Origin: Pogostemon cablin
Lineage: Eukaryota; Streptophyta; Magnoliopsida; Lamiales; Lamiaceae
DNA length: 64,000 nt
Reading direction: 5' to 3'
Assembly (NCBI GenBank): GCA_023678885.1
Contig: CM042982.1
Span: 9,982,001-10,046,000, forward strand
Shown here piece after piece: positions 21,775 through 33,300 of the stretch. How positions within the stretch are numbered: the stretch's first letter is position 1; each line of letters starts with the position of its first letter. The notes under the pieces are model-generated. The model had not been told where the DNA came from, ran no database searches, and worked only from the letters and a program-made list of their open reading frames with translations. The position numbers were made by a program, and so were the translations under genes.

Positions 21775-22205
21775 ATAATTTAATGTATCATGGGTAACTG
21801 TGTTAGTGTTATCTGTGGGTCTTATGGAGAAATAGTGATTGTTTTGTAAGAGCTCATTTACCAAAAAGAGAAATGTAACAATATTTGTAGGACATTTTAT
21901 TTAGTAAAATGTAACAATACCGATAGGATAATTAAGGGATTTTTTTTAATATAATGATTTGTAACCTTATTCAATAACACAACTTATATTTATTATTTGA
22001 AACTTACAACTTGAATAAGTTTCCAAATCATTATATTAAAAAAATATATTTTCTTCGCTCATAAGTATCGTTACATTTTTCCAAAAATGGCGTGCCGTAA
22101 GTGTTGCTATATTTCTCTTTTTAGTAAATAGGACTCACACAAAACAACTAATATATCTTCATGGGGTCCACACACAACATTAAAACAGTTACCCACTATA
22201 TATTA
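21775..22205. repeat. Fold-back inverted repeat
   Basis: The left arm (about 21775-21970) and right arm (about 22010-22205) are reverse complements with mismatches. Shared pieces include GGGTAACTGT(G/T)TTA(G/A)TGTT, AAAAAGAGAAAT and TTTTAATATAATGATTTG. A spacer of about 40 bp separates them. A further related arm copy occurs at 27640-27790. Transcripts would form a long imperfect hairpin. Confidence 0.65.
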
Positions 22206-22654
22206 AAGGGCATGACTATTTACACCCCCAAAATTTCTAAACATACCCCGATAATATTAAGATAAAAATATTTTTAACTATAACTACTAAAATACCCTTA
22301 TATACACATTCCTAATTATCTGGTAGATTAGATGATAATGGAGAAGAGGAGTTTTTTAAAAGGAGCTATTTCCCGGTAGATCACGTAATAATGGAGAAGG
22401 GGAAAGGAGTTTTCTCCATTGAATTAGTAGCGACAGAAAATAGCAATATTCGAAAGACTTATTTCCGGTCGAGCAAATGGCGATGGAGAATGGGTGTTTT
22501 CTGGAAGGACTCGTTCTCCTCCATTGAATGGACGAAGAATGAGAGATCTCTGGAATGAATCTTTTTCCGTTCAATAAATAGTGGAGTGAGGCGTAATCCT
22601 AAAATTATACAGTTAAGCATTGTGAGAAGGACAATGATGAGTGATATTTTCACC

Positions 22655-24487
22655 TAAATTTTAGTGTCTTTTTATATGTGTTTTCATATTATTTTATCCG
22701 TATTTTATGTATATTTTGGTTATGTTATGTATTTTTATGGAAATATATGAGAATGAGCTTAAATGTGTTAAAAATAGGTAAAAGTGAAGTAGAAACGAAA
22801 ACGAGCAAGAAACGGGCTGAAAAAGGGCCAACACGACTTGCAAGACCCAACACGACTTGCAACACGAGTTGTGTTGAGGTCCGCAGGTGTTCAAAATTAT
22901 CTAGTGAGCTAACACGACTTGGCATGTTGCAACACGACTTGCAACACGAGTCGTGTTGCGTCTGATCCAAGTCGAGTAGCAAATCGTGTGGAGCAGAGCA
23001 GCGACAAATCATATAATGAGCTAACACGAGTTGGCAAGTCGTTACATGACTTGCAACACGACTCGAGTTAGATTTCGAAGTCAGTCCAGTTTCAGAGCCT
23101 CGTAACATGACAGAACAGACGAGTCCACGAGTTGCCAATACGAGTCGTGCTGGGTCAACACGAGTTACAAACAATGTAACACGACTCGTGTTGCTAACTC
23201 GTGTTGGTAGGGCCAACTCGTGTTAGCACTTTTTTGGGCCAAAAATTAGGATTTTCACTTTTCAGTGCGTGATAATGTGTGTAAAAAGCTCAGTTGATGT
23301 AAAATTCGTGGCCCAAGTTTAGAAGAGGTATAAATACCCTCAAATTTAATATTTGAGAGAGATTCCACAAGTGCTTCACTTGGACACATACATCATACAC
23401 AATTCCTTCTATTTTACACCATCATCTTCATCCATTCACCATCCATTCCATCTACCTTCGTCCAAGCATCAAAACCTTTATCCAATTGAGGAAAAGAAGT
23501 AAGAAAGAGAGGAGAATTGCAAAGGGAAGAAGAAGATCACCATTGGAGACATCCAAGGGAGTTTTAATCTAAACTTTGTATTGAAACCTTATTATTCATC
23601 ATATTTTGTAAGGATTTTAATGTCTATGTTGATTTTCTTTTGAATATGGTAGGCTAATCTCCCTTGTAAGATTAGCAACATGAGAGTTGTTGGATAATTT
23701 TGGGATTTGTGTAATTAAATTCATATGTTGATTGGGTTAATTGATTTTCTATCATTGATGTTTTAGATCTTGATGTTTATGATGATTTGTGTGGTATGTT
23801 GTTTTAAACATGTGATTAGATTGAGAAGTCAATTGCATATTTAGGATAATTAATTGAATAATTTTGTCATACACCTCATGTGCATTATAAATCTTAAAGA
23901 GATAGAGATGTCCTTTAGGATTTAGAACCCTTTGATAGGACATCCGATTAGTTTGATCAAGAGGTTGATTAATCGTGTGAAGGGACTCTCATTTCAAGCT
24001 TAGTACCCAGTTGGAATTGTTTGAGTGAGAACCAATCATTTGAGCTAATTGAGATTCATATCCTATCCATCTCGAGAGAGAGTTTAGGTGAACATAGTGT
24101 TGGCCCTTAGTCTTATACCCATGATTCATATTAATTTGATGCATTTATCCTAGGATTTTCACTTCTTAATTGTTGTTAATCTCACTTTTACTTAATTTGG
24201 AAAACCACCATTCATCCATCTATCTTGTTTGCTAATCATTGTTTGCTTGCTTACTTTGGTTATTGTTATTTACTTGTTTGATCAACCACTCTATTGATGA
24301 TTCGTCTCTATAAAATTATAAGAAACGTGAGATCACTTAAGCACTAGTACCTTCCTCCCTGTGGTTCGATAAATTCTTGAATTGGTCATCCCGATTACAA
24401 GTTATGGCTAATCAGACAACGATGTAGAAGCAGAACCCCTGCCTCTTTTTATCGTTAATTTATGCATCTAATGTTTTCACCTTGCGT
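22655..24487 (+). mobile_element. Gypsy-type LTR remnant (Athila-like?)
   Basis: The stretch has the make-up of a long gypsy LTR. It opens with a TTTTAGTGTCTTTTTATATG-like start and has a middle full of short palindromic AACACGACTCGTGTTG motifs (22800-23230). Near its end come CACTAGTACCTTCCTCCCTG and a degraded primer-site-like TTTCGGCGCC at 24496-24505. TTTTCACC flanks it at 22647-22654 and 24474-24481, but TG...CA ends are not clear. No gag or pol follows, so it is a solo LTR or a truncated element. Confidence 0.45.
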
Positions 24488-24949
24488 ATACCTCTTTTCG
24501 GCGCCATATAACCCGATGAAGAACATGTACATAAATTAAAAAATAAGTCATGTTCTCTTTCAGTGGTTAGATTCTAATTTTTAATTTCTATTAGTATTTC
24601 TTAGATATTTTGTTCTTAATGCTCGGAGACGCCTTATTTTCTCAGGCTCTTCCTAGTGTATCATAGTATTATCTTGAAAATATCAATGCAAATTAGATGA
24701 GTGGGGGTGAATGGTTTTAGCATTGCAGTAATTTATTTTAAGGCAACAGGAATGATGATTTGTTCTCTAAATTTTATTTTCTTTTTAGCTATGGTGGTAA
24801 ACATTAGGAACGATCCGTAGAATGTTTAGAAAGAATAGGAAGAAAGGGTGTTTAAGTCCTATTAATTAAAAGTATTTAAATTTTAATCCCTTTGGGTGTA
24901 TTTAATAATTTTGGGAGTGCGAATAGACACTCCCTATATTAAAATATTA

Positions 24950-25090
24950 TATATTTCAACCAACTATGCATTAAATTTAATATTCATCAATCTTCGTGCA
25001 AACAATAAATATAACAACATTCGTAGGATGGGTGAAGTACTACACATCACAACTTCTAAGTTCCAAATAATGACAACATAGAATTCAAGT
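24950..25090. repeat. Dispersed repeat, inverted copy 2
   Basis: It is the reverse complement of 21640-21760, running up to GACAACATAGAATTCAAG, where it is cut by MITE-like sequence starting CTCCCTCCG at 25092. The MITE-like piece (25092 to about 25256) has no matching right end. Confidence 0.6.
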
Positions 25091-25267
25091 ACTCCCTCCG
25101 TTCCAATTTCAACTTCACACTTTTCGTTTTGGCATATTCCAAATTCAACTTCATACTTTCATAAAAGGAAAAATCACTAACTAATATCCCTCTAACATAT
25201 TTTAATTTCAAAATGTTCATCACCTTTTTAAAACACATAACATACTATATCGTTTATTTATTTTATT

Positions 25268-25268
25268 A

Positions 25269-25307
<39 letters not shown>
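25268..25307. repeat. (ATT)n microsatellite
   Basis: It is an uninterrupted ATT tract next to the MITE. Similar tracts are at 25714-25750 and 26333-26376. Confidence 0.95.
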
Positions 25308-25308
<1 letters not shown>

Positions 25309-25606
25309 TCCCTCCATCCCACGTATTTATTCGCACTTTTCATTTTGGGGTGTCATACGTATTTATTCGCGTTCCATTAATAGTAAAACTACACTATACA
25401 TCTTACCTACTCTTTACATTTTATTCATCAATATCAACAACTTTATTTACTTTTTTTACACTTTATTCATCATTCCAAATAATTTTATTTCCTTTTTCTC
25501 TTAAAATTACCAATTTACCCCTACTTTTTCTTACATTATATATTAAAAAACACATCTTAATCTTCGTGCATGTATAAACATGAATAAATACGTGGGATGT
25601 AGGGAG
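25308..25606. mobile_element. Stowaway-type MITE
   Basis: It begins CTCCCTCCATCCCACGTATT and ends in the reverse complement form (ACGTGGGATGTAGGGAG), flanked by TA on both sides (25306-25307 and 25607-25608). The TIR type is that of plant Stowaway/mariner elements. It lies in an (ATT)n tract. Confidence 0.85.
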
Positions 25607-25713
25607 TATTATTATTATTACTGCGATCTTGATTGAATAAAAAAATAATATTAATTTTTAATCTTTTATTAAAATATGACATTATTTTATAATTCAAAAA
25701 TTAAACAAAGCAC

Positions 25714-25751
<38 letters not shown>

Positions 25752-26331
25752 AGTTGTGTATATTATAATTCAATAATAATAATAATGACCTAAATTGATT
25801 TTTAAAAAAATAACAGTTGTGTATATTAAAATATGACATTAATTTACTATTTAAAAATTAAACAAAACAATTATAGGTTAATAGATTAAATGGTGTAGAT
25901 GTAATAATAATAATAATAATAAATATTATTATTATTATTAATATTAATATGTATCAAGTAGATTAGTAAAAGAAATGGATTAATTAATAATCTTGTATTA
26001 AAATATGGCATTAATTTATAATTCAAAAAATTTAATAAAATGCTTGTTAATAATAATAATATTATTATTATTATTATGTATGACCTAAATTGATAATAAT
26101 TAAAAAAAAACTTGTGTGAGATAATATGTATAGCCTAAATTGATAAAATGTATGTCAGAATAATTAATGTACATAATTAACTCATATTATATATATATAT
26201 ATATTAGATACTATAATCAAGAAAATAATTTATAGTAAGTTATGTATATTAATATGAGATAATAATCCTTATTAAGAACAAAAAATTTGCCCTTAAAATT
26301 TGAGTGGGAACATAAGTGCCCCCAATTTGTC

Positions 26332-26332
<1 letters not shown>

Positions 26333-26376
<44 letters not shown>
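26333..26376. repeat. (TTA)n microsatellite
   Basis: A perfect TTA repeat of about 14 units, which explains the poly-Tyr and poly-Ile open frames there. Confidence 0.95.
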
Positions 26377-26381
<5 letters not shown>

Positions 26382-26944
26382 TCAATAGTGTATATGCATT
26401 TTTTAACAAATATATAACTACTTATATTCAATTTTTAATGAAAAAATTAAAAAAATCGCTAACAAGGTGTATAAATTTTTATTCATTGGTGTATACTCTC
26501 TACAATTTTTTATTCATTATTGTATGCTCTCTCCGACCTGCAATTGTTATTATATTTATTGTTTGCACGAAAATTAATGAATATATGTATAATATTTTAA
26601 TAATGTGGAGTGGATTGAGACATATAATATTTTAAAGGTAAAATATTACTGTACCCAAATGGATTTTACATTATTTTTTTAAAACCCATGGAAATTTTTT
26701 TAATGCTCAAAATAACAAAAATTTCATTGACTCAATTTGTTATTTGATTAAAAATTTATAACCAACCCATAAACATGTCAACCTGACTCATAAAAATGTA
26801 CAATCGAATCATAAAAATATATATAAGTGAATCATAAGTATGTACAATTGCATCATAATAAATACAATCGAGTCATAAATCAACTCATGGATACTTATAT
26901 AAATTTGCGAATAAAAAAATTTATCACTTAAATTATAGAATATT

Positions 26945-27574
26945 GGGTAAATTACCAAAATCCTCAAGATTTGTTCAAACTACAAAATAAACCTTGTGAT
27001 GTGAAAAACTATCAATTACTCACTTTGACTTGTTTTTTATTTGAACATAAATAAAAATATCATTTTAAAAAAAATAAAGAGGGATGTAAATGACATTAAA
27101 ACCCATGTATGTAACATTGTATTTTTAAATTTTATTATTTTATTTAATTTTTTAATTTTTTTAAAAATATAAAAAACTAGGGTTAGAGGAATTTTTTTAA
27201 CAGGAAAATGAGATCAATACTCATACATTTAATATTGTATTTTTAAATTTCACTATTTATTTATTTATTTATTTTTTAATTTCAATACCTATGATTTTGT
27301 TTTACAACTGGTAAAAGATAAATAAAAAATCCCTCTAATCCTAATTTTCTACATTTAAAATAAATTAAAAAAAATAGTGAAATTTAAAAATACAATGTTA
27401 AATATATGGGTATTAATGTCATTTTCTTCCCTCTTTATTTTTCTTTTTAAAAAATGGTATTTTTATCAATGTTCAAATCAAATACAAGTCAAATGGGTAA
27501 TTGGTAGTTTTTCAACCTACGAGATTTATTTGGTAGTTTGAACAAATATGAAGGGGGATTTTGGTAATTTACCC
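26945..27574. mobile_element. Mutator-type MITE with long TIRs
   Basis: The two ~200-bp ends are inverted repeats beginning GGGTAAATTACCAAAATCC. The flanks are TAGAATATT (26936-26944) and TAAAATATT (27575-27583), a 9-bp target duplication with one mismatch. Long TIRs and a 9-bp duplication are Mutator hallmarks. The 630-bp element has no ORF. It separates pieces of the older dispersed repeat. Confidence 0.8.
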
Positions 27575-28068
27575 TAAAATATTTTTTTTACTAAAGTCTA
27601 TTGGGCCCTCCACCTAATTCTTCATATTTTAATGTATATTGTATAGTTGTGTTAGTATTGTTCGTGGAGTTCATATAAATATATTAATTACTTTGTTTGA
27701 GTTTCACATATCAAAAAGAGAAATGCGATAATAATTATGTCACATTCTAATTAGTAAAATATAACAATATTTACGTTATAAGAGGAGTATATTTTTATTT
27801 ATTTATTAATATATATGTTCTGTAGGTGAATATTAGAATTTGTCTTTTTTTTAATATGAACATTTGTTCTTTCATACCTTAATCTCTTTCGTATGCAAAT
27901 GAATTAGTACGAAACAAATTTAACACGCGGTATAATTGATTTTTTATTTTTTATGACTACATCATTAATTTAATATATAATAAAAATAAATATTTGAAAT
28001 AGTGTTGATGATTTTTTCATTTAAATATATAATAAATATTAAAATTAAAATTAATTGATAATAAAAAA

Positions 28069-29010
28069 GATTAATTACATTAAAATACATGACCTTTTAC
28101 TCTTTTTTCAATTTAATCACGAACTTTTTTTAATATAAAAAAATACATGACCTTTCTATTTTTTCTCAATTTAAACAAACTTATTCTTTTATTAATTAAA
28201 TACACGATCTTTTGGTATTTTCTCAATTTAATAATTAATTTTGTCTTTTAAAATACATGATCTTTTATTTTTATAGTTTAATCATAACTTTTTTTCATTA
28301 ATAAAATACGAAAATCTTAATTAATAAAACTTAATATACATTACATATTTAAAATATAATGTATAAATTACATATTATAACTATATAAAATAATTTTAAA
28401 AAAAAAAAATGGGAAGTTAAACTAATTAAAACTTCATGTACCTAATTCACGTCTAAAGGAAAAAAAAAAAAAAGTAGTGTGTCAAAAATTTTAAATTTTG
28501 TTATTAGAATTTATCATTTTTTAATATTTATTTTCAAGTTACTTAAAGTTAAATTATTGATCTGATGCACCTGTTGGATTACATGGGAAATTTAAATCTA
28601 AAATCAAGACAATGAGAAAATGAATTAAGCTGTTGTAATTTTAAATTTAAATTTTTATACTTTTATAACTTAATAAAATTTTCTATTAATAAAATATTTA
28701 ACTATCTTTATTAATAAAAATCACCACCTATTAAATATTTAATATATAGTATACATAAATTTAAAAATTATAAAATATTAAAAAAATTATGAAATGATTT
28801 TTAAAAAAATCATGACTAAATTTATTTTTAAAAAATTTATGATTAAATTGAAAAAATATAAAAATATTGTGTATTTAATTGATAAAAAGAAAATTTTATA
28901 TTAAATTGAGAGAAGATAAAAAAATCATGTATTTTTTTTATAAAAAGAAAAGTGCGTGATTAAATTAAAAAAAAAAAGGAAATGGTTGTTTATTTTAACG
29001 CAATTAACCC
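28069..29010. mobile_element. TIR element of probable Mutator type, non-autonomous
   Basis: The left end (TTAATTACATTAAAATACAT, 28071 on) and the right end (reverse complement GGGTTAATTGCGTTAAAATA, ending 29010) are inverted repeats of over 80 bp, with shared CAATTTAATCACG(A/C)ACTTTT. The interior is low-complexity A/T with further inverted pieces. No clear 9-bp duplication was found. Confidence 0.55.
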
Positions 29011-29107
29011 TAAAAAATGGATGTTTATAATACCTTAATGTATAATTTGAAATTAATTATTTATTATTAAAAAAAATACAATGTAAATCTTATATAAGAT
29101 AGGGAAG

Positions 29108-29285
29108 TATATCATTCTAGCCTATCTAGTCAGGCTCCCCATTTAGGTAAGTGACACCCAGGTTCGATTCCCAATCCCACCTGAGTACTGAGCTCCTCAC
29201 TTAAGTGAGAAAGTCAGATTCGATTCCTATTGTTGAACTAAATACTAACTATACTAACAGTAACAGATAAAAAAAATATATCATT
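29108..29285 (+). mobile_element. tRNA-type SINE with target duplication
   Basis: The 160-bp core (29117-29276) has a pol III B-box-like GGTTCGATTCCC at 29161 and a poly(A) end. It is bracketed by an exact 9-bp duplication TATATCATT (29108-29116 and 29277-29285). An A-box-like TAGCCTATCTAGTCAGG lies near its start. It is unrelated to the SINE at 52.6 kb. Confidence 0.75.
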
Positions 29286-29449
29286 TAAAAATTTATTATT
29301 ATTTATAGTTGACTTGTTTTATTGTTTAATATTTTTTAGTAATACTTATTATGTGTTCTTATATTTATATATATTTATGGAGGAATGCTCATGAATATAT
29401 TATGAAATGTGGAACATATTCTTAAAACATAAATAATCTTTAGGCAAAA

Positions 29450-29750
29450 GCTTGTGCACAGAACCACATTTTGTGTGCCTTTAGAATTTTATGCTAAATT
29501 GTATACATTTTAGTATAAAGATGTGTACCCTTTATTTTACAAGGCAAAAAATTGCGTGTGCTTAGGTGCTTTGGAATTTTGTGTTAAATTGTATACCATT
29601 TAGTATAAAGATGTGTACCCTTTATTTTATGAAGAAAAATAAAAAATATAATAAAAAGTGTATACCTTTTAGAACAAAATGGTGTACCCTTATTAATTAA
29701 AGTGTATATATACCCTTTAGAACAAAATAATGTATCATTATCCATAATAA
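29450..29750. repeat. Imperfect tandem repeat
   Basis: Units of roughly 110 bp contain GTATA(A/C)(C/A)ATTTAGTATAAAGATG and TGTGTACCCTTTATTTTA, then shorter GTGTA(C/T)(C/A)CTTT pieces. No gene is present. Confidence 0.6.
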
Positions 29751-29901
29751 GCTTGAAGTTTAATCAACAACTTCTGTTTGAGCTAGAATGAGCTTGAGCT
29801 CGATAATTTCTTTCGAGACGATCTCAAACTTAAAATTAACCTCAATTATTTCTTAACAAACTATACTAAATTAACTCGAACAAGTATACTCTGACAATGT
29901 A

Positions 29902-30186
29902 CTCCCTCCGTCACCCAAAGTATTTCACACTTTCCTTTTTTATTCGTCCCTCAAAGTATTTCACACTTCACTTTTATTAAAATTGGTAAAAAATAAATTA
30001 TTATAATATTCACTTTTTACACACATCTCAATATAATACTTACTTTTTCACATCTTCCAACAACTTTACACACTTTTTTCATTAAATTAACTAAAATATA
30101 TATTCTCTCTCTTACTTTATACATTAAAAATAAAATTTTCTTTATTTCCGCGCACACCAATACATGAAATACTTCACGGGACGGAG
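29902..30186. mobile_element. Stowaway-type MITE upstream of the small gene
   Basis: It begins CTCCCTCCGTCACCCAAAGT and ends TTCACGGGACGGAG, with TA on both sides. It ends about 160 bp before the ATG at 30345 and may sit in the promoter. Confidence 0.85.
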
Positions 30187-30344
30187 TAAAATTTTGTTAA
30201 TCAAATCTCATCTTTTAATGGTGATTGTAATATTGACCAAAATGGCCCAATCCATTAATATCTAAGCCCATTATAAATCTGGCCCAAATTAAAGAAACGT
30301 TGCATTCGCCCTTGTGACGAAAGTTAAAGAAAAAGGGGAAAAGA

Positions 30345-33300
30345 ATGGCGACGGCGTGGGGTGCATTCTGGGGAACCAGAGTACTGGAGATAGTTAAGAA
30401 ACACGATTCCGGTGGCCTTGTTTGGAAGAGAATTAAGCTCACCACCACCCGAAAAGCTAATGCCAAGAAACGCCTCCGTCGCATTTGGCAGGTATCTAAT
30501 TGTTCATCCACTCACTCACTTCTTTACCTCTTAATTGAAACAAATTCGATCAATGGATAGTCTTGTTTAGAACAATTTAATTAACTCAATATGAGTTTCA
30601 TCGGCTTTGTGTTTTCTTCGGAAAAGCAATGCGGAATTAGTGTGACATCGCGAGCACCACCTGTTCGACGAAAGTCTTTACTAATGGTTCTTTGTATTGG
30701 CTTCATGAAAATATATGTGTTGACTGTTGTTGTTCTTTATTTATTCATTTATTTGATTGCCTTTTGTTATAATTTTCCTGTTTGCTGACGAAAAGAATGA
30801 CATTAGAATGTTAGCTGAAGATACTAGCATTTCGAAATTTTAATCTAAATGCTGCTTAGTGTAATAATTGATTTCACTTTCCATTGCCCTTGATATCGTA
30901 AGATAATGCTTGAGTGGCAAGGCTATATTTTGATTATATCTGGTTATTGAGAACTACTCTCTAGGGAGTGGAATTCATCAAATAGATTAAGTTAATGGCA
31001 AGTTTTGAGGGATTTAGTCTCTAATTAAGAAGTTACTACCATGGATATATATTAATTCATCCTTCTAACTGATCCCAGAATTGATTGTGTTGATTTAATT
31101 ACTACTGAAAGGTAGGAGATGCCTCATAGTATCTGTGATCTTACTTTTGTAAAAGTACAAGGGGAACTGAGTTTTGATTATGCTTTGTTGAACCTTGCAT
31201 ATAATGATGAGAATTCATGCCATGGCGCTATCAGTACAGATGATTATGATGATGAAAGCATGGGGATTTGTCATGATCATTTTATAATTTTGTTTTCATA
31301 AAGCTGCACTTCAAGTAAAGGGCTTAGGGTTGAGTTCTAGTGTCACCTACAGCCTCTGTGAGTCTTCAAACGATATTTTAGGATCTGAAATTGTACTTGC
31401 GAGGTCACAGAAATTTTGTGTTGTTACTGTCACATTTCCTGTTTTAGAGGCCTTATGGTTCATGAGTGCCAAATTTGTTTTTTCTATTATTGAGCTATTT
31501 TTTGATAGAGTCAAGGGTATTGAAAGAAGAACAAAAATAAATACTAATATATATTGGATAGAAGATAAAATGAACACAAAGGTTCTCAGAAAAATTCAAG
31601 AAGAATCTCCTGTCCAAGCAACCGCCGAAGATACAATTTTGAAAATAAATATTTTGAAAGTTCATTGTCCTATCATTTACTGGAATGTATTTATAGGCTT
31701 TTGGCTTTGAGAAGTTTGACAGCCATAATAGTAGAAGTAAATACTCTATTTAATATTTATTGAGTGAGGCTCCTGTGCACCCGGGCACACGGAGCACATT
31801 CCGTGCGCCTTTACAATTTCCATGCCCCTTTGCAATTTAAATCCTTAGCAATACATAGGTTTAAATAGAATTGGAGGGGGAGGGTTGTGTTCCCCGGGGG
31901 CGCAGGAGGTTTTGCCATATTTATTTGACCACTCATGTAGATTGCAGGCCTTCTTGCCTCTTTGCCTTCTTATGTAAATCTGATCCCTAACAATTCCTCC
32001 CTCCTTCCAAAGTGCCTTGTCCTCAAGGCGGAAATCGGGAAATCGATCAGAGAAATCCTCAATATTTACCCAAGTTTTATCAATGGATTTTTCATGACAC
32101 TGTGCAAAGACTTGCTTACAGCTATCATCCCCTCTCCACACCTCCTGTTTCGGATAAAAAATTCTGGAATGAACTTGGGATCCTTTAAATTAACTTGCTG
32201 GGAAGTTGCGAGACAAGTTGGTGTTCTCCCAATACTTTCTTTAAATGTGTCTGATAAATGAGATCATTGTAACTTCCAGAACTGTGGCCATCAAGTGTTA
32301 CGAAAGGATAATAGTCTAATGGGACAGCTTATGGCAATGGGTTGATGACATAATATCAGTGCAGAAACCGGTGGCTTTAACAACATTTGTTTGTAGATCC
32401 CTTTCAGCTTTGATGAATTCACTGAATCCACCCTTTAAAGGAACTCCAACTCTCAACTTCTTCCCTCTTGTAGGAATTTCCCATCCTTTAGGTACCTTAA
32501 CTGTCTTGCCTGGCCATACAATTGCAATATTATCTTTCTTTATTGAGTTCAAAACCTCTGAAATCCCATATTCCGATGTCCAAAATCCAACTCTGCTTTC
32601 ACCTCTCCCAATCACATTCACTATCTCATATGCAGATTTTCCATGCGTGTGTTTTTGTCATATCCAGCAGGCTGGACCAATTGGTAGAGTCAAAGGGTAT
32701 TGGAAGAAGAACAAAGATAAATGCTATATATTGGATAGAAGATAAAATGAACACAAAGGTTCTCAGAAAAATTCAAGAAGAATCTCCTGCCCAAGTAACA
32801 GCCGTAGATATAATTCTGAAAATAAATATTTTGATAGTTCATCCTCCTATCATTTACTAGAATGTATTTATAGACTTTTGGCCTTGAGAAGTTTGGCAGC
32901 CATAATAGCAGCAGTAAATACTTTATTTAATATTTATTTGACCACTCTATGTAGATTGCAGGCCTTCTTGCCTCTTTGCGTTATATAAATCTGATCCCTA
33001 ACATTTTGCATGTAATTTTTGTTATGATTGATATTATCCCGCGCCTCAGGCGCTCAGGCTCAAGGGTCTGCGCCTAGATTGTTGATTTTTTGCTATTCCA
33101 GGCTCATGTATCAAAGGCGCGCGCCTAGGTGCGCCTAGGGCGCGCCTCTTCAACATCCTTTTTTTTTTTTTTTTTTGAAGTTGTTACTCAATTATTAAAG
33201 GGTTTACACGTTTTAAGATAAAAATGGGCAGCCCACTTATAAAATGAAATAAATAGAGAATTAGGGTTAGGGTTTTAGTACTTGAACTTTCAAAACAAAG

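Larger units (their letters stand above)
31503..33003 (-). mobile_element. Short LTR element with captured glutamate-receptor gene fragment
   Basis: The LTR copies are 31503-31992 and 32682-33003. On the minus strand both start TGTTAGGGATCAGAT and end near GACTCTA(C/T)CA. The LTR at 31503-31992 carries a ~165-bp insert (31760-31925). Just before it on the minus strand is the polypurine tract GGAAGGAGGGAGGAA. The ~690-bp interior has no RT. It has only the end of a gypsy integrase (about 32250-31993, WVNIEDFSDRFPDFRLEDKA) and a receptor gene fragment. A good primer site is not visible. The flanking bases are T-rich and the duplication is uncertain. It is a non-autonomous element inside the intron of the gene at 30345. 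Confidence 0.75.

Noticed and set aside
22678..23216. Minus-strand frame of 163 codons rich in Arg, Val, Thr, Ser
   Set aside because: It is produced by the repeated AACACGACTCGTGTTG motif in an LTR-like sequence.
26249..26635. Open frames with poly-Tyr and poly-Ile
   Set aside because: They translate the (TTA)n tract and A/T-rich surroundings.
30591..30788. 65-codon plus-strand frame in the intron
   Set aside because: It lies inside the intron of the small gene; its composition looks random.
33030..33175. CpG island or promoter
   Set aside because: The GC content comes from short GCGCC palindromes next to poly(T), with no gene start nearby.
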